A DNA stretch of 38,036 nucleotides from Pseudomonadota bacterium (GTDB lineage: Bacteria; Pseudomonadota; Gammaproteobacteria; Burkholderiales; Burkholderiaceae_C), in assembly GCA_030538085.1 (NCBI GenBank), contig JAUNUR010000026.1:1-38036 (forward strand). Reading direction: 5' to 3'. The position numbers and the translations under genes were made by a program. Of this stretch, positions 1 to 9,043 are shown piece by piece. The notes beneath the pieces were generated by a model that was not told the origin of the DNA, searched no databases, and saw nothing but the letters and a program-made list of their open reading frames with translations. Position 1 is the first letter of the stretch, and every line of letters starts with the position of its first letter.

Positions 1-76
1 TGACAAATGACAAATGACAAATGCGCCATTTGTCATTGAAGCGCAGCGAAGTCATTCGTCATCTTGAAAGCCGATG
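1..76 (+). repeat. Dispersed repeat family T, copy 1
   Basis: The window opens with three tandem TGACAAA units, then GCGCCATTTGTCATTGAAG, then CGCAGCGAAGTCATTCGTCAT and TTGAAAGCC. The same order recurs at 9044-9142 on this strand and at 5711-5788 on the other. TGACAAATG and CATTTGTCA can pair, so the unit can fold. The copy may begin before the window. It lies just past the 3' end of plsY. Confidence 0.8.
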
Positions 77-153
77 CGTACAAGACAAGCGCGGCGTATG
101 GCTGTGCTTCGTGTACCGCTATCGCCGCCTCATGCTGCTGCGAACAGCATCGC

Positions 154-780
154 TCACGGCTTCTTCTTGCTGCCCAGCTTGGATTCAGTGCCCGCCATCA
201 GGCGCTGAATGTTTTCGCGGTGGCGCCAGATCAACAGCGCAGCCATCGCCATCATGGCCAGCGCCTTGGCGCCCGATGCTTGCCAGACCACTTCGTGACC
301 CAGCAGGTAATAGGCCGGCGCGAACAGCGCGGCCACCATCGAGGCCAGCGACACGTAGCGGAAGAACACCACGATGATGACGAAGGTCAGCAGCGTGGCC
401 AGCGCCAGCAGCGGCTCGAACGCGAGCAGTACGCCGACAGCGGTGGCAACGCCCTTGCCACCCTTGAAGCCGAAGAACACCGGGTACAGATGCCCCAGAA
501 AGGCCGCCAGCCCCGCCAGCGCCTGCGCGCCCTCACCCAGCCCGTAGGCCGGGCCGAACCACTTCACCAGCATCACCGGCAGCCAGCCCTTGAAGGCATC
601 CAGCAGCAGCGTGACGATGGCCGCCGGCTTGCTGCCGGAGCGCAGCACGTTGGTGGCGCCAGGGTTGCCGCTGCCGTAGGTGCGCGGGTCCGACAGGCCG
701 AACGCACGGCTGACGATGACGGCAAAGCTGAGCGAGCCGATCAGATAGGCCGCCAGCGCGGCCAGGGCGGTGTGCAGCAT
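154..780 (-). CDS. plsY: Glycerol-3-phosphate acyltransferase PlsY
   Basis: PlsY transfers the acyl group of acyl-phosphate to glycerol-3-phosphate, giving lysophosphatidate, the first membrane step of phospholipid synthesis. The 208-residue product has the usual family length and several hydrophobic segments (starting with residues 3-25). All three family motifs are visible: GSGNPGATN at 36-44, DAFKG at 61-65, and GHLYPVFFGFKGGKG at about 96-110. The frame stays open upstream to 912, but the ATG at 780 is chosen because AGGAGG lies 8 bases before it and the protein then begins at the first membrane helix, as in the family. It is divergent from the unknown membrane protein at 845. Identification is secure. 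Confidence 0.96.
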   Translation of the reverse strand: MLHTALAALAAYLIGSLSFAVIVSRAFGLSDPRTYGSGNPGATNVLRSGSKPAAIVTLLLDAFKGWLPVMLVKWFGPAYGLGEGAQALAGLAAFLGHLYPVFFGFKGGKGVATAVGVLLAFEPLLALATLLTFVIIVVFFRYVSLASMVAALFAPAYYLLGHEVVWQASGAKALAMMAMAALLIWRHRENIQRLMAGTESKLGSKKKP

Positions 781-844
781 CGACGCCTCCTTGCAATCCT
801 TGTAGAAGGGGGGCATTGTGCCGCGTGTTACAACCGGCGCGACC

Positions 845-2041
845 ATGAAGCCGAATCTGCTGCGCTGGCTCCCGATCCTTCTGGCCTGCCTGCCCCTGCT
901 GCTGTGGCGCACTCCCTGGTCGCTGCTGCTGGGGCTGTTGCTGCTCGTGGCGGCGCATCGGCTGCTGGCGCGGTGGGTGCCCGACGCCTTCGCGCCCGAG
1001 CCCGACGCTGCGCGCGACTGGCGCTCGCACGTGCCAGCCGCCGCGTTGTTCAGCGGCTACCCCGTGAGCGTGGATCGCGTGCTGGACGACACCGAGAGCG
1101 AAATCGGCATGGGCGGCCCGCGCTTTGCCAGCGTGCTGCTGGCCGACGGCATGCTGGTCGACGGTGTGCGGCTGCAAGCCCCGCTCGTCACCGCGCAAGA
1201 CGCCCACGGCCCCTGTCGGGCGCTGCTGCGCGCGCGGGGCGATGCCATGGTGCTTGCCGATCTGGCCACCCACACGCGCTACACCTTCGCGCCGGTGGAC
1301 GGCCCGCCTGCGGCACATCTGCTTGCTCAGTGGGCCGGGCTGCCCGATGGCGAACGCGCGGCGGCGCTGCGCGCGGCCATGGCGTGCTGCGCGCCCGAGC
1401 CCTGCGTGGCGCTGCGCGGCCTGTGGCTGCAGCCTGCCCTGCGTGCCGACGCCCAGCCGGAGGATGTGCTGGAACGTCGCCTGCCCAGCGGCCGGCACCT
1501 GCAAGCCCGCACCGTGCTGCCACCCGATCTGCGCGCCGCGCGCAACCCTGCGCAGTGGGTTCAGCGCCCGCCCAACGCCCTGTGGCTGGACGGCCAGCCC
1601 ACGCCGCACCACGTGATCGATCTGGATGACGTGGCGGAAAGCCCTGATGGCCGCACGCTGGTGCTGCACGGCGTGCTGCTCGGCCCCACAGGCGCTGTGC
1701 GTGAAGGCGTGTACCACCTCGCGCGGCTGACGCCGGGCGCAGCGCCGCACTGGTTCACCGTGCGTTCATGGGCCCAACAGGGCGGCCAGCTCTGGAGACT
1801 GGAATTGCCCCACGCCGACAACGGCGGCACCGTCACCTGGCGCGTGGCAGTTTTCGGCCACAGCGACGTGGTGCTTGCGGCATCCGCCACGCCGCCCGAA
1901 GCGATCACCCTGCCCACCGACGGATTCGACAGCCCCACGCTTCGGCTGCCCTTGCGCGAAGACGTTGTGCGGCTGCTGCTGCCAGTACAGGCTGATGGCG
2001 CCGGGCGAAGCAGCGACGCTGAACGAGTTACCCGCGGGTGA
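845..2041 (+). CDS. Unknown membrane-anchored protein
   Basis: I do not recognise this 398-residue protein. Its first 45 residues hold two closely spaced hydrophobic segments (about 6-20 and 24-38), suggesting an N-terminal membrane hairpin or a signal-anchor. The rest is soluble and rich in Ala, Leu, Arg and Pro, with no catalytic motif that I can name. Strong GC bias at third codon positions supports the frame. An upstream ATG at 818 is possible, but the one at 845 places the hydrophobic stretch at the N terminus. It stands alone: plsY is divergent, and the next gene is convergent. A Pseudomonas-type REP half-unit follows the stop. It may be a lineage-specific envelope protein. Confidence 0.75.
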   Translation: MKPNLLRWLPILLACLPLLLWRTPWSLLLGLLLLVAAHRLLARWVPDAFAPEPDAARDWRSHVPAAALFSGYPVSVDRVLDDTESEIGMGGPRFASVLLADGMLVDGVRLQAPLVTAQDAHGPCRALLRARGDAMVLADLATHTRYTFAPVDGPPAAHLLAQWAGLPDGERAAALRAAMACCAPEPCVALRGLWLQPALRADAQPEDVLERRLPSGRHLQARTVLPPDLRAARNPAQWVQRPPNALWLDGQPTPHHVIDLDDVAESPDGRTLVLHGVLLGPTGAVREGVYHLARLTPGAAPHWFTVRSWAQQGGQLWRLELPHADNGGTVTWRVAVFGHSDVVLAASATPPEAITLPTDGFDSPTLRLPLREDVVRLLLPVQADGAGRSSDAERVTRG

Positions 2042-2055
2042 CGGGTCTTCAGAAT

Positions 2056-2077
2056 TGTGGGAGCGGGCTTGCCCGCG
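2056..2077. repeat. REP half-unit of Pseudomonas type
   Basis: TGTGGGAGCGGGCTTGCCCG lies in the gap between two convergent genes. It contains the small palindrome GCGGGCTTGCCCGC. Its reverse complement occurs as one arm of the REP pair at 13921-13943. From memory, this matches the REP core common in Pseudomonas. Confidence 0.75.
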
Positions 2078-2166
2078 CTGGGGCGGTCTCGCAGGAGGGC
2101 GCACTGCGCACACTCAGCCCCAGGCCGCCACGCGCACGCTCAGACGTGGCCACCCACCAGCCGCGC

Positions 2167-2658
2167 TCACAGCTCAATCGCACACTGCACCGGCTTGGCG
2201 CCCAGCAGTTGCACACACATCTGCGGGTCAATACCGATCAGGTAGCCGCGTCGCCCGCCATTGAGGGCGATGCGCGGCAGGGCCAGGATGCTCTCTTCGA
2301 TGTACACCGGCATCTGCCGCCGCGTGCCAAAGGGCGATGTGCCGCCCACCTGATAGCCACTGTGGCGGCTGGCCACTTCGGGCGCGCAGGGCTCGACCGA
2401 CTTGGCGCCGATCTGCCGCGCCAGGTTCTTGGTGCTGACCTTGCGGTTGCCATGCATCAGCACGATGAGCGGCTTGGCTTGCTGGTCCTGCATCACCAGG
2501 GTCTTGACCACGGCGAAGGGGTCAAAACCCAGCACTTCGGCGCTGTGCGTGGCGCCGCCGTGTTCGACGTAGTCGTAGGGGTGCTCTGTGAAGGCCACGC
2601 CCCGTGCGCGCAGCAAGGCGGTGGCGGGTGTTTCGCTGACGTGGGCAGCGCGTGCCAT
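2167..2658 (-). CDS. ybaK: YbaK/EbsC-type Cys-tRNA(Pro) deacylase
   Basis: This family hydrolyses Cys-tRNA(Pro) formed when prolyl-tRNA synthetase mischarges tRNA(Pro) with cysteine. It acts in trans in the cytoplasm, usually with the synthetase. The 163-residue product is one YbaK domain of normal length. Visible features are the conserved lysine in VVKTLV (K52), KVSTKNLARQIGAKSVEP from about residue 73, and GYQVGGTSPFG at 101-111, the family signature. Its ATG shares one base with the stop of the upstream gene (TGATG), so the two are probably translationally coupled. Naming it YbaK rather than a neighbouring subfamily (ProX, EbsC) rests on these motifs only. Confidence 0.9.
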   Translation of the reverse strand: MARAAHVSETPATALLRARGVAFTEHPYDYVEHGGATHSAEVLGFDPFAVVKTLVMQDQQAKPLIVLMHGNRKVSTKNLARQIGAKSVEPCAPEVASRHSGYQVGGTSPFGTRRQMPVYIEESILALPRIALNGGRRGYLIGIDPQMCVQLLGAKPVQCAIEL

Positions 2659-2924
2659 CAGACCGAGTCGTCCCGCGCTCCTGCGCTTTCCAGCTGATCG
2701 TCGCGCGCCTTCACGGCGGCGCGCAGATCAAGCAGGATGGAAGTCAGCTCGATGCGGCCCTTGCTGCCGGCGATCTCGGCCATAGTGACCAGATCCTTGC
2801 CGAATCTCATGCGCTGCTCAGGCGTGAGCAATTGCGTCACGCACAGCGTGACCACGGTCATGGCGTCCACGACGGCGTTGAGAGACGCCTGGTTCAATTC
2901 AAGTTCGGAGTGACGGGCGGGCAT
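2658..2924 (-). CDS. Small conserved-looking protein of unknown role
   Basis: This is an 88-residue soluble, probably mostly helical protein without cysteine motifs or a signal peptide. It contains LTPEQRMRFGKDLVTMAEIAG, which reads like an amphipathic helix pair. I cannot assign a family. It overlaps the ybaK start by one base (TGATG) and is first in that two-gene unit, which argues that it is a real gene. A role linked to the deacylase is inference from position only. Confidence 0.7.
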   Translation of the reverse strand: MPARHSELELNQASLNAVVDAMTVVTLCVTQLLTPEQRMRFGKDLVTMAEIAGSKGRIELTSILLDLRAAVKARDDQLESAGARDDSV

Positions 2925-3054
2925 GCTGAAAACGCAGTGATGAAAAAGCCGATCCTATCCCCCGGCCGCGTGTGTTGGGCAGTAATTGACGGTGCCACGG
3001 CCGCGCCCCATGCTCCCTACAATGCAGGCAGTAATCATTTTGAATTCAAAAGTC

Positions 3055-4515
3055 ATGACTCAAATCAAGTTGCCGTGGTGGGCTGTCACACTCTTCGCGG
3101 TCATGGTCGGCATGCTCGTGCCGCGGCTGGCTCTGGCGCAGGAGCTTGGGCCAGCACTGCAGGGCCTGGGATTCATCCAGGGCGTGGTGGAGCGCGAGGC
3201 AGCGCGCAAGGCCGAGGCCGAGCGCCAACGCGCGATCGACGAAGGCGCGCTGAACATGCGCGAGCGGCTGGGCGCCCTGGCGATGGACCCCGAGGGCACG
3301 GCCTACGGCATGTTCACCCAGGCGCCGGGCAGCGGCGACCGCGCCGAGCAACTGGTCGCCGTGGCGCGCAAGGCCGTTGAGGCGTGCGAGGCGCAGCAGC
3401 CGCGCATGCCGTGCAACTTCGTGACCACCTTCAACTTCGAATGCCTGTCGATCGCGTGGAGCGCCAACACGATGCGACCGTTCTGGTACAGCGCCTTCAT
3501 GTTGCGAGCGGCGGAAGAGTTCGCGATGGAGAAATGCGAGAAAGGCGGTGGCAACTGTCGTCTGGTCAAGACGGAGTGCGCCATCCAGCAAAGCGGCGCC
3601 AGCAACCTGCTGTCGCTCGGCACCACCACGGCCGGCCGCAGCGCCAGCGCCGCCGAGTTGGAGCGCATCAACGCCCGCACGCCGATGCTCGGCATGTTCA
3701 TCGTCGACCCGAAGGCGACGGTGCTGCTGGGCCTGCTGAACCAGCCCTATCCGGGACGCGGCAAGCGCATCGAGCAATTGACGGGCGAGGTCAAGCTGCT
3801 GACCCTGATCAACGGCAACCGGCAGCAGGCGGCCGCGGTGCTGGGCAACCCGGCCATCGACAAGACGCCGGTGCACGTGTTCGCCAACACCTGCTCGGCG
3901 GCGGCGATTCCGGCCGACCCCTCCAGCACGGCGAAGGACCTCTTTTTCGCCGACGCGCCGAACCCGGCACTGGCGGCCGAACTGGCCAAGGAACATTGCC
4001 AGCGCGAATTCAAGAGTGGCTGCAACGCCAGCGCGCTGAGCGACGAACAAGCCTGCACGGGCGAATTCGTGCGCGCCGCCGACCGCGAAACCGCCCGCGG
4101 ACCGGTGTTCGGCGCCGTGGCCGTGGACCAGGGTGTCAACGGCATCGCCGTCGTGCTCAACCAAACCTCGCGCGCACAGGCCAAGGCGGCGGTGGAAGCG
4201 TCGACCACTTTGCTGGCGCCGCTGAATGGCAAGGCCATGGCCGAGGCCACGCGGCTGGCCCGTTCGAGCCCGAAGACCGGCGTGGTCACGTTCGCCAACG
4301 GCTGCGCGGGCATTGCCCATCCCAAGGCGGGCGCCCGTTCCGTGATGGACGTGTTCCTGCTGACCGACGAGACGGCCGACGATGCGCGGCGGCGCGCCAA
4401 GCGGCGTTGCGAGAGCGTCACCGGCGGCGCCTGCGTCGCCCTGGAGATTCCGCAGGCGACGGTGTGCGCGGGCGACTACATCAAGGACCTGTCGGAAAAC
4501 CTGGGCCGCAAGTAG
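3055..4515 (+). CDS. Exported three-repeat protein, DUF4189-like
   Basis: This is a 486-residue protein with a clear signal peptide, hydrophobic at 8-24 and with cleavage likely after ALA28. The mature part contains three copies of a module starting near residues 83 (AYGMF), 211 (MLGMF) and 351 (VFGAV). Each module has a beta-rich half ending in a phrase such as FANTC or FANGC followed by A-x-P or a similar turn, then a helix carrying A..C, then G-x-C and a final C. Copies 2 and 3 share LNQ, NG, FAN-x-C and paired cysteines; copy 1 is more diverged. The layout recalls DUF4189, but with no search that is a guess. An earlier ATG at 2986 is in frame; 3055 is chosen to fit the signal peptide. TACAAT occurs upstream (near 3018) without a well-spaced -35. 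Even cysteine numbers suggest disulphides in the periplasm. Confidence 0.8.
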   Translation: MTQIKLPWWAVTLFAVMVGMLVPRLALAQELGPALQGLGFIQGVVEREAARKAEAERQRAIDEGALNMRERLGALAMDPEGTAYGMFTQAPGSGDRAEQLVAVARKAVEACEAQQPRMPCNFVTTFNFECLSIAWSANTMRPFWYSAFMLRAAEEFAMEKCEKGGGNCRLVKTECAIQQSGASNLLSLGTTTAGRSASAAELERINARTPMLGMFIVDPKATVLLGLLNQPYPGRGKRIEQLTGEVKLLTLINGNRQQAAAVLGNPAIDKTPVHVFANTCSAAAIPADPSSTAKDLFFADAPNPALAAELAKEHCQREFKSGCNASALSDEQACTGEFVRAADRETARGPVFGAVAVDQGVNGIAVVLNQTSRAQAKAAVEASTTLLAPLNGKAMAEATRLARSSPKTGVVTFANGCAGIAHPKAGARSVMDVFLLTDETADDARRRAKRRCESVTGGACVALEIPQATVCAGDYIKDLSENLGRK

Positions 4516-4547
4516 GCCGACACCCGGGGCCACACGCGCGAACGCCT

Positions 4548-5606
4548 TCAGTTGGCCGGGTCGCGCATCTCCAGCCGGATAGCGTCGCAGGCGGCCAGCA
4601 CCTCGTCGGACAGCTGCACATTCCAGGCGTCCAGGTCTTCGTCCAGCTGCGCCAGCGTGGTGACACCGATGATGGTGCTGGCCACGCGCCAGTTACGGTA
4701 GCAAAAAGCCAACGCCAGTTGCGTGGGCGTCAGGCCGTGGTCACGCGCCAGCTCGTTGTAGCGCCTGGCGGCGGCCAGGGCCGATTCGCGGCCCCAGCGC
4801 TGGTTCTTCATGCGCTGGTACAGGCTCATGCGGCCACGCGGCGCGTCGGGGCCGTGAATGCCGGTGGCGTCGTACTTGCCGGTCAGCAGGCCAAAGCCCA
4901 GCGGCGAATAGGCCAGCAGACCAACGTTCAGCCTGTGGCAGGTTTCGTCCAGGCCGTTGTCGTAGACGCGGCTGATCAGGCAATACGGGTTCTGCGTGGT
5001 GGCGATGCGCGGCAGGCCGTGCTCCTCGGCCAGGCGCACGAATTCATGCACGCCGTAGGGCGTTTCGTTCGACAAGCCGATGTGCCGCACCTTGCCGGCC
5101 TGCACCAGCTTGGCCAGCGCTTCAAGCTGCTCGCGGATGGGCGTTTGCGACTTTTCCTGCGCGGGGTCGTAATACAGGCTGCCGAAAGCAGGCACGTGGC
5201 GCTCGGGCCAGTGGATCTGGTAGAGGTCGATCACGTCGGTGCGCAGGCGCTTGAGGCTGGCGTTGCACGACGCCTCGATGTCGGCCGCCGTCATGCCCTG
5301 CCCTTCGCGAATCCATGGCATGCCGCGCGCGGGGCCGGCCACCTTGCTGGCAAGCACGACTTTCTGGCGCATGCCCGGCCGCTGGCTGAGCCAGTTGCCG
5401 ATGAAGGTCTCGGTGGCGCCGCAGATGGGCGCGCTGGGCGGCACGGGGTACATCTCGGCCGTGTCGAGAAAGTTGATGCCGCGGGCGATGGCGCGGTCCA
5501 TGATGGCGTGCGAGGTGGGTTCGTCCACCTGCTCGCCGAAGGTCATGGTGCCAAGGCAGATGGGGGTAACGCGCAAGTCGCTGGTGCCGAGAAGGATGGT
5601 GTTCAT
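4548..5606 (-). CDS. tas: Tas-type NADP(H)-dependent aldo/keto reductase
   Basis: Aldo/keto reductases reduce carbonyl groups with NADPH in a TIM barrel in the cytoplasm. The 352-residue product matches my memory of E. coli Tas over its whole length: LGTMTFGEQ near 18, AEMYPVPP at 50-57, QIHWPER near 130, and LLAYSPLGFGLLTGKY later. The catalytic tetrad is present as D48, Y53, K88 and H132. The frame extends upstream to 5660, but the ATG at 5606 begins at the usual first strand. The physiological substrate of Tas proteins is not settled. The gene converges on the three-repeat protein gene and has no operon partner. Confidence 0.92.
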   Translation of the reverse strand: MNTILLGTSDLRVTPICLGTMTFGEQVDEPTSHAIMDRAIARGINFLDTAEMYPVPPSAPICGATETFIGNWLSQRPGMRQKVVLASKVAGPARGMPWIREGQGMTAADIEASCNASLKRLRTDVIDLYQIHWPERHVPAFGSLYYDPAQEKSQTPIREQLEALAKLVQAGKVRHIGLSNETPYGVHEFVRLAEEHGLPRIATTQNPYCLISRVYDNGLDETCHRLNVGLLAYSPLGFGLLTGKYDATGIHGPDAPRGRMSLYQRMKNQRWGRESALAAARRYNELARDHGLTPTQLALAFCYRNWRVASTIIGVTTLAQLDEDLDAWNVQLSDEVLAACDAIRLEMRDPAN

Positions 5607-5710
5607 GCGATCAGGGGTTGAGGCTGGAAGAAAAACGCCGCCCGAGTGTAGATGCGCCACCGAGCCACATCAACACGTACCGATGCGTCTTCCGTGGGAA
5701 TGGTCTTATG

Positions 5711-5788
5711 CGCATTGGCTTTCAAAATGACGAATGACGAATGACTTCGCTGCGCTTCAATGACAAATGGCGCATTCGTCATTTGTGA
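5711..5788 (-). repeat. Dispersed repeat family T, copy 2
   Basis: Read on the minus strand, this copy gives ACAAATGACGAATGCGCCAT, then TTGTCATTGAAGCGCAGCGA, AGTCATTCGTCATTCGTCAT and TTGAAAGCCAATGCGCAT. It is the same unit as at 1-76 and 9044-9142. It fills most of the gap between the tas start and the hydrolase start, where promoters for both would be expected. Confidence 0.8.
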
Positions 5789-5862
5789 GGCGGCGCCAGC
5801 TGCGGTACCCCCTGTCCCCAGGCGGACGGCCTGTCCGCGCGCCTCCTGAATAATGCCGCCCC

Positions 5863-6795
5863 ATGTACGCCGTCCAACGCCCTTCCCGCTCCGAGTTCGT
5901 TCCCATCCGCCTGCACCGCTACCACGTGCGCTTGTGGGGCGATGCTTCGTCCACCCTGCCGCCGCTGGTGTTGGTGCACGGGTGGATGGACGTGGCGGCG
6001 AGCTGGCAGTTCATGGTCGATACGCTCTCGCCCGCGTTCTTCGCCGGTCGCCTGATCATCGCGCCCGACTGGCGCGGCTTTGGCCGGTCCACGGGGCCAG
6101 CCTGCGACCATTACACGTTTGCCGACTACCTGGGCGATCTGGAATGGCTGCTCGACCATTACGCGGGTGAGCGGCCAGTCGATCTGGTCGGCCACAGCAT
6201 GGGCGGCAACATCGCGATGATGTACGCGGGCACGCGCCCCCAGCGCATCCGGCGCCTGGTCAATCTGGAAGGTTTCGGCATGCCGGCCACCCAGCCGTCA
6301 CAGGCGCCGCGGCGCTACGCCCGGTGGCTGGGCGAGCTGAAAGCCTTGCACCGTGGCGAGCAGGCGCTGAAAACCTATGACGATCTGGCTGGCGTGGCCG
6401 CCCGCCTGATGAAGACCAACCGCCGCCTCACACAGGCCAAGGCCGATTGGCTGGCGCATAAATGGTCGGAAGACCGCGCGCTGCCCGACGGCGCCGCGCG
6501 CCGCGCGATTCTGGGCGACGCGGCCCACCGCATCATCAACCCGCAGTTGTTCCGCGTTGACGAAATGCTGGCGCTGTACGCCGCCATCACCGCCCCCGTG
6601 CTGATGACGGAAGGCAGCGACGACAGCCTGGGCACATGGTGGCAAGGCAAGTTCACGCTGCAGGAATTTCACGAGCGCCTGAACGCCGTGCCCCAGGTGC
6701 GCCGCGTGGTGCTGCCCGACTGCGGCCACATGCTGCACCACGACCAGCCCGAGGCCCTGGCCCGGTTGGTCGAGGATTTTCTGGATACGCCCTGA
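5863..6795 (+). CDS. Alpha/beta-fold hydrolase
   Basis: A 310-residue alpha/beta hydrolase with a complete likely catalytic triad. The oxyanion-hole motif HGWMD is at 39-43, the nucleophile elbow is GHSMGG at 110-115 with S112, the acid is D253 or D254 in EGSDDS, and the histidine is H289 in CGHMLHH. The strand order and the cap region between about residues 135 and 235 fit the fold. The substrate cannot be told from sequence; esterase, epoxide hydrolase and dienelactone-type proteins share this layout. The Ser nucleophile argues against haloalkane dehalogenase and epoxide hydrolase. No signal peptide is seen, so it is probably cytoplasmic. It converges on the lactate permease gene. Confidence 0.9.
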   Translation: MYAVQRPSRSEFVPIRLHRYHVRLWGDASSTLPPLVLVHGWMDVAASWQFMVDTLSPAFFAGRLIIAPDWRGFGRSTGPACDHYTFADYLGDLEWLLDHYAGERPVDLVGHSMGGNIAMMYAGTRPQRIRRLVNLEGFGMPATQPSQAPRRYARWLGELKALHRGEQALKTYDDLAGVAARLMKTNRRLTQAKADWLAHKWSEDRALPDGAARRAILGDAAHRIINPQLFRVDEMLALYAAITAPVLMTEGSDDSLGTWWQGKFTLQEFHERLNAVPQVRRVVLPDCGHMLHHDQPEALARLVEDFLDTP

Positions 6796-6826
6796 CTCGG
6801 GGCCATCAACAACCGGCACCCGCCGG

Positions 6827-8527
6827 TCAGCCGAACTGGACCCCCACCATCGGGTCCGTCATGCCCACGACATGCAGCGCCACATAGGCGAGCACGCCGA
6901 CCAGCAGCACGTAGTAGATCGTCGGGATGATGGTGCGCCGCAGCGTGACACCCTCGCGCCCCAGCAGGCCCACGGTGGCCGATGCCGCCACCACGTTGTG
7001 GATGGCGATCATGTTGCCCGCCGCCGCGCCCGCCGATTGCGCCGCCACCAGCGTGGCGCCGCTGGCGCCCAGCGCCTGCGCCACGCTGTACTGGAACTGG
7101 CTCAGCATCAGGTTCGACACCGTGTTGCTGCCCGCCAGGAAAGCGCCCAGCGCACCCACCGTGGGCGCGAACAACGGATAGGCGCCGCCCACCGTGTCGG
7201 CCACCCACTGCGCCATGGCGATCGGCATGCTCGGCAGCTCGGCCAGGTTCACGCCGGACTGGATCATCACCCGCACCATGGGCACCGTGAAAATCAGCAC
7301 GAAGCCCGCGCCGACCAGCGTTCGCGCCGATTCACCGGCGGCCTTGCCGAAATCGCTCCAGCGCATGCGGTGCAGCAGCACCGTGATCAGGCACACCAGC
7401 ACCAGAATGCCGCCCGGCAGGTACAGCGGCTGGAAGTTGCCGTTGATGCCACTTTCGCCCAGGATGCCGCGCGTCGCCCACTGCACGCCCATCAACCCCT
7501 GCTTGAGCGGCTCGATGGTCCGCGTCAGCACCAGAAAGACAGCCAGCAGCACGTAGGGCAGCCAGGCCACGAACAGCGGCATGCGTTTTTCGTTGCTGCC
7601 CAGCTCCATGTGCAGGCTTCCGACCCACTCCCTCGGCCACTCGGCGGCGGGCGGGAAGTCCCACTCGCGCTTGGGCACCAGAAAACCCACGCGCGCCGCC
7701 ATCGCCGCCACGGCCAGGCCCAGCAGGCCGCCGATGATCGAAGGGAATTCCGGTCCCAGGTACACGGCCGACAGCGTGTACGGCACGGTGAAGGCGAACG
7801 CCGCGAAGATGGCGAACGGCGCCGCCGCCAGCCCTTCGGTCCATGAGCGGTTCTTGCCGAAGAAGCGCGTCATGAACACCACCAGGAACAGCGGTATCAG
7901 CGTGCCGCAAATGGCGTGAAAAATCGCCGTCTGCGCCACCACCAGATGAAAGAACTCGGCCCAAGTGTGGCCCTGGGCCTCCAGCGCCTGCGTCATAGCG
8001 TCGCGCTGCAGGCCGCCCTGCACGCCCACCAGCATCGGCGTGCCCACCGCGCCGAACGACACCGGCGTGGACTGGATGATGAGCCCGAAGATCACCGCCG
8101 CCAGCGCTGGAAAGCCCACCGCCACCATCAGCGGCCCGACCACCGCCGCCGGCGTGCCAAAGCCCGATGCGCCCTCGATGAAGCAGCCGAACAGCCACGC
8201 GATCAGGATGACCTGGATACGCCGGTCACCCGACAGGCCAGAAAAACCCGAGCGAATGGTGCCGATGCCGCCCGAGTACTTGAGCGTGTTCAGCAGCAGC
8301 AGCGCGCCGAAGATGATCCACAGCACCTGCGCGGTGATGATGAGCCCTTCCATCGACGCGGCCGCGATGCGGTTGAAGCTGACGTCCCAGGCCAGCAGCG
8401 CGATCAACGCGGTGAGTACGTACACGATCGGCATCGCCGTTCTGGCCGCCATGCGAAAGCCGACGAGCAGCACGCCCGCCAGCGCAATGGGTGCGAAGGC
8501 GAGCAGCGCCTGCATTCCGTGTCCCAT
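6827..8527 (-). CDS. lldP: L-lactate permease, LctP/LldP family
   Basis: This is a 566-residue inner-membrane carrier, the normal length for the family, with a dozen or more hydrophobic segments throughout. LctP family members import L-lactate, D-lactate or glycolate with protons. Family stretches include [20 protein letters not shown] and the phrase [19 protein letters not shown] near the C terminus. The start at 8527 is preceded by AGGAGG; an earlier in-frame ATG at 8608 has no such site and would put charged residues before the first helix. No lactate dehydrogenase or LldR regulator lies next to it, so which 2-hydroxyacid it carries is not fixed by context. Its upstream region is occupied by the composite element at 8594-8805, starting 66 bp before the start codon. 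Confidence 0.93.
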   Translation of the reverse strand: MGHGMQALLAFAPIALAGVLLVGFRMAARTAMPIVYVLTALIALLAWDVSFNRIAAASMEGLIITAQVLWIIFGALLLLNTLKYSGGIGTIRSGFSGLSGDRRIQVILIAWLFGCFIEGASGFGTPAAVVGPLMVAVGFPALAAVIFGLIIQSTPVSFGAVGTPMLVGVQGGLQRDAMTQALEAQGHTWAEFFHLVVAQTAIFHAICGTLIPLFLVVFMTRFFGKNRSWTEGLAAAPFAIFAAFAFTVPYTLSAVYLGPEFPSIIGGLLGLAVAAMAARVGFLVPKREWDFPPAAEWPREWVGSLHMELGSNEKRMPLFVAWLPYVLLAVFLVLTRTIEPLKQGLMGVQWATRGILGESGINGNFQPLYLPGGILVLVCLITVLLHRMRWSDFGKAAGESARTLVGAGFVLIFTVPMVRVMIQSGVNLAELPSMPIAMAQWVADTVGGAYPLFAPTVGALGAFLAGSNTVSNLMLSQFQYSVAQALGASGATLVAAQSAGAAAGNMIAIHNVVAASATVGLLGREGVTLRRTIIPTIYYVLLVGVLAYVALHVVGMTDPMVGVQFG

Positions 8528-8593
8528 GATGATTTTTCCTCCTGCGTTGATGGAGCGGCCTGTCATGACCCACGCCAAATCAAACTTACTACC

Positions 8594-8805
8594 TATTGAT
8601 ATTTTCAAAAATCACGACAGCGCGGGCTATCAGAAAAATTCCCTCACATTCCCTCGTCATTGCGGCGAAGGCCGCAATCCATGGGGCGTCACCTTGACGC
8701 GGCGTTCACCTGCGGACACCGTGTGGATTGCGGCCTTCGCCGCAATGACAGGATGAGGTGAAGGCATTACGTATGCTTGTCCTGAATTACGAAACTCTCA
8801 ATAGT
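8594..8805 (-). repeat. Composite element A, copy 1 (REP-pair core)
   Basis: A 212-bp element whose ends are imperfect inverted repeats (CTATTGATATTTTC at one end, GAAACTCTCAATAG at the other). Inside lie the block ATCACGACAGCGCGGGCTAT and two inverted copies of the palindrome TTGCGGCGAAGGCCGCAA. It is about 85-90% identical by eye to 24578-24788 in the opposite orientation. Its ends are shared with 21884-22003, which has a different core. It has no open frame and lies upstream of lldP. Confidence 0.9.
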
Positions 8806-9043
8806 TAAGCAGGGGGAGTCTGCCGCCATCGCGCACCTGTGCACATCGGGTCGATCCCTGAAAGCAGGCACCGGTCAACGCCAACACGGAAACCGGATCT
8901 TGCCTGCGGACAGTGGCTGACGGCGAAGTGAGGTTCGTGCCTGATGGCGCTTGGCTTACCCGCCCCGTGGCCCGGGCGGTCCGTGACAGGCACTTCTCAG
9001 TCGTCATTGCAGCGAAAGCCGCAATGACGGGAAGAAGCGATGA
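8806..9043. other. Gene-free stretch with hairpins
   Basis: No gene is visible between the composite element and the family T repeat. There is a loose hairpin with arms GCAGGCA and TGCCTGC at about 8863-8910. A small REP-like unit, GTCATTGCAGCGAAAGCCGC, lies near 9002-9021. The rest resembles nothing else in the window and may be decayed sequence. Confidence 0.5.

Noticed and set aside
1-30. Tandem TGACAAA units as a CRISPR-like array
   Set aside because: The units are directly adjacent with no spacers, and no cas genes are nearby; they belong to repeat family T.
2988-3024. Promoter TTGACG ... TACAAT before the three-repeat protein gene
   Set aside because: The spacing between the two boxes is about 26 bases, too long for a sigma-70 promoter.
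3384-5621. Long open frame of 745 codons on the plus strand
   Set aside because: It overlaps the three-repeat protein in another frame and is antisense to tas, both of which have clear protein features.
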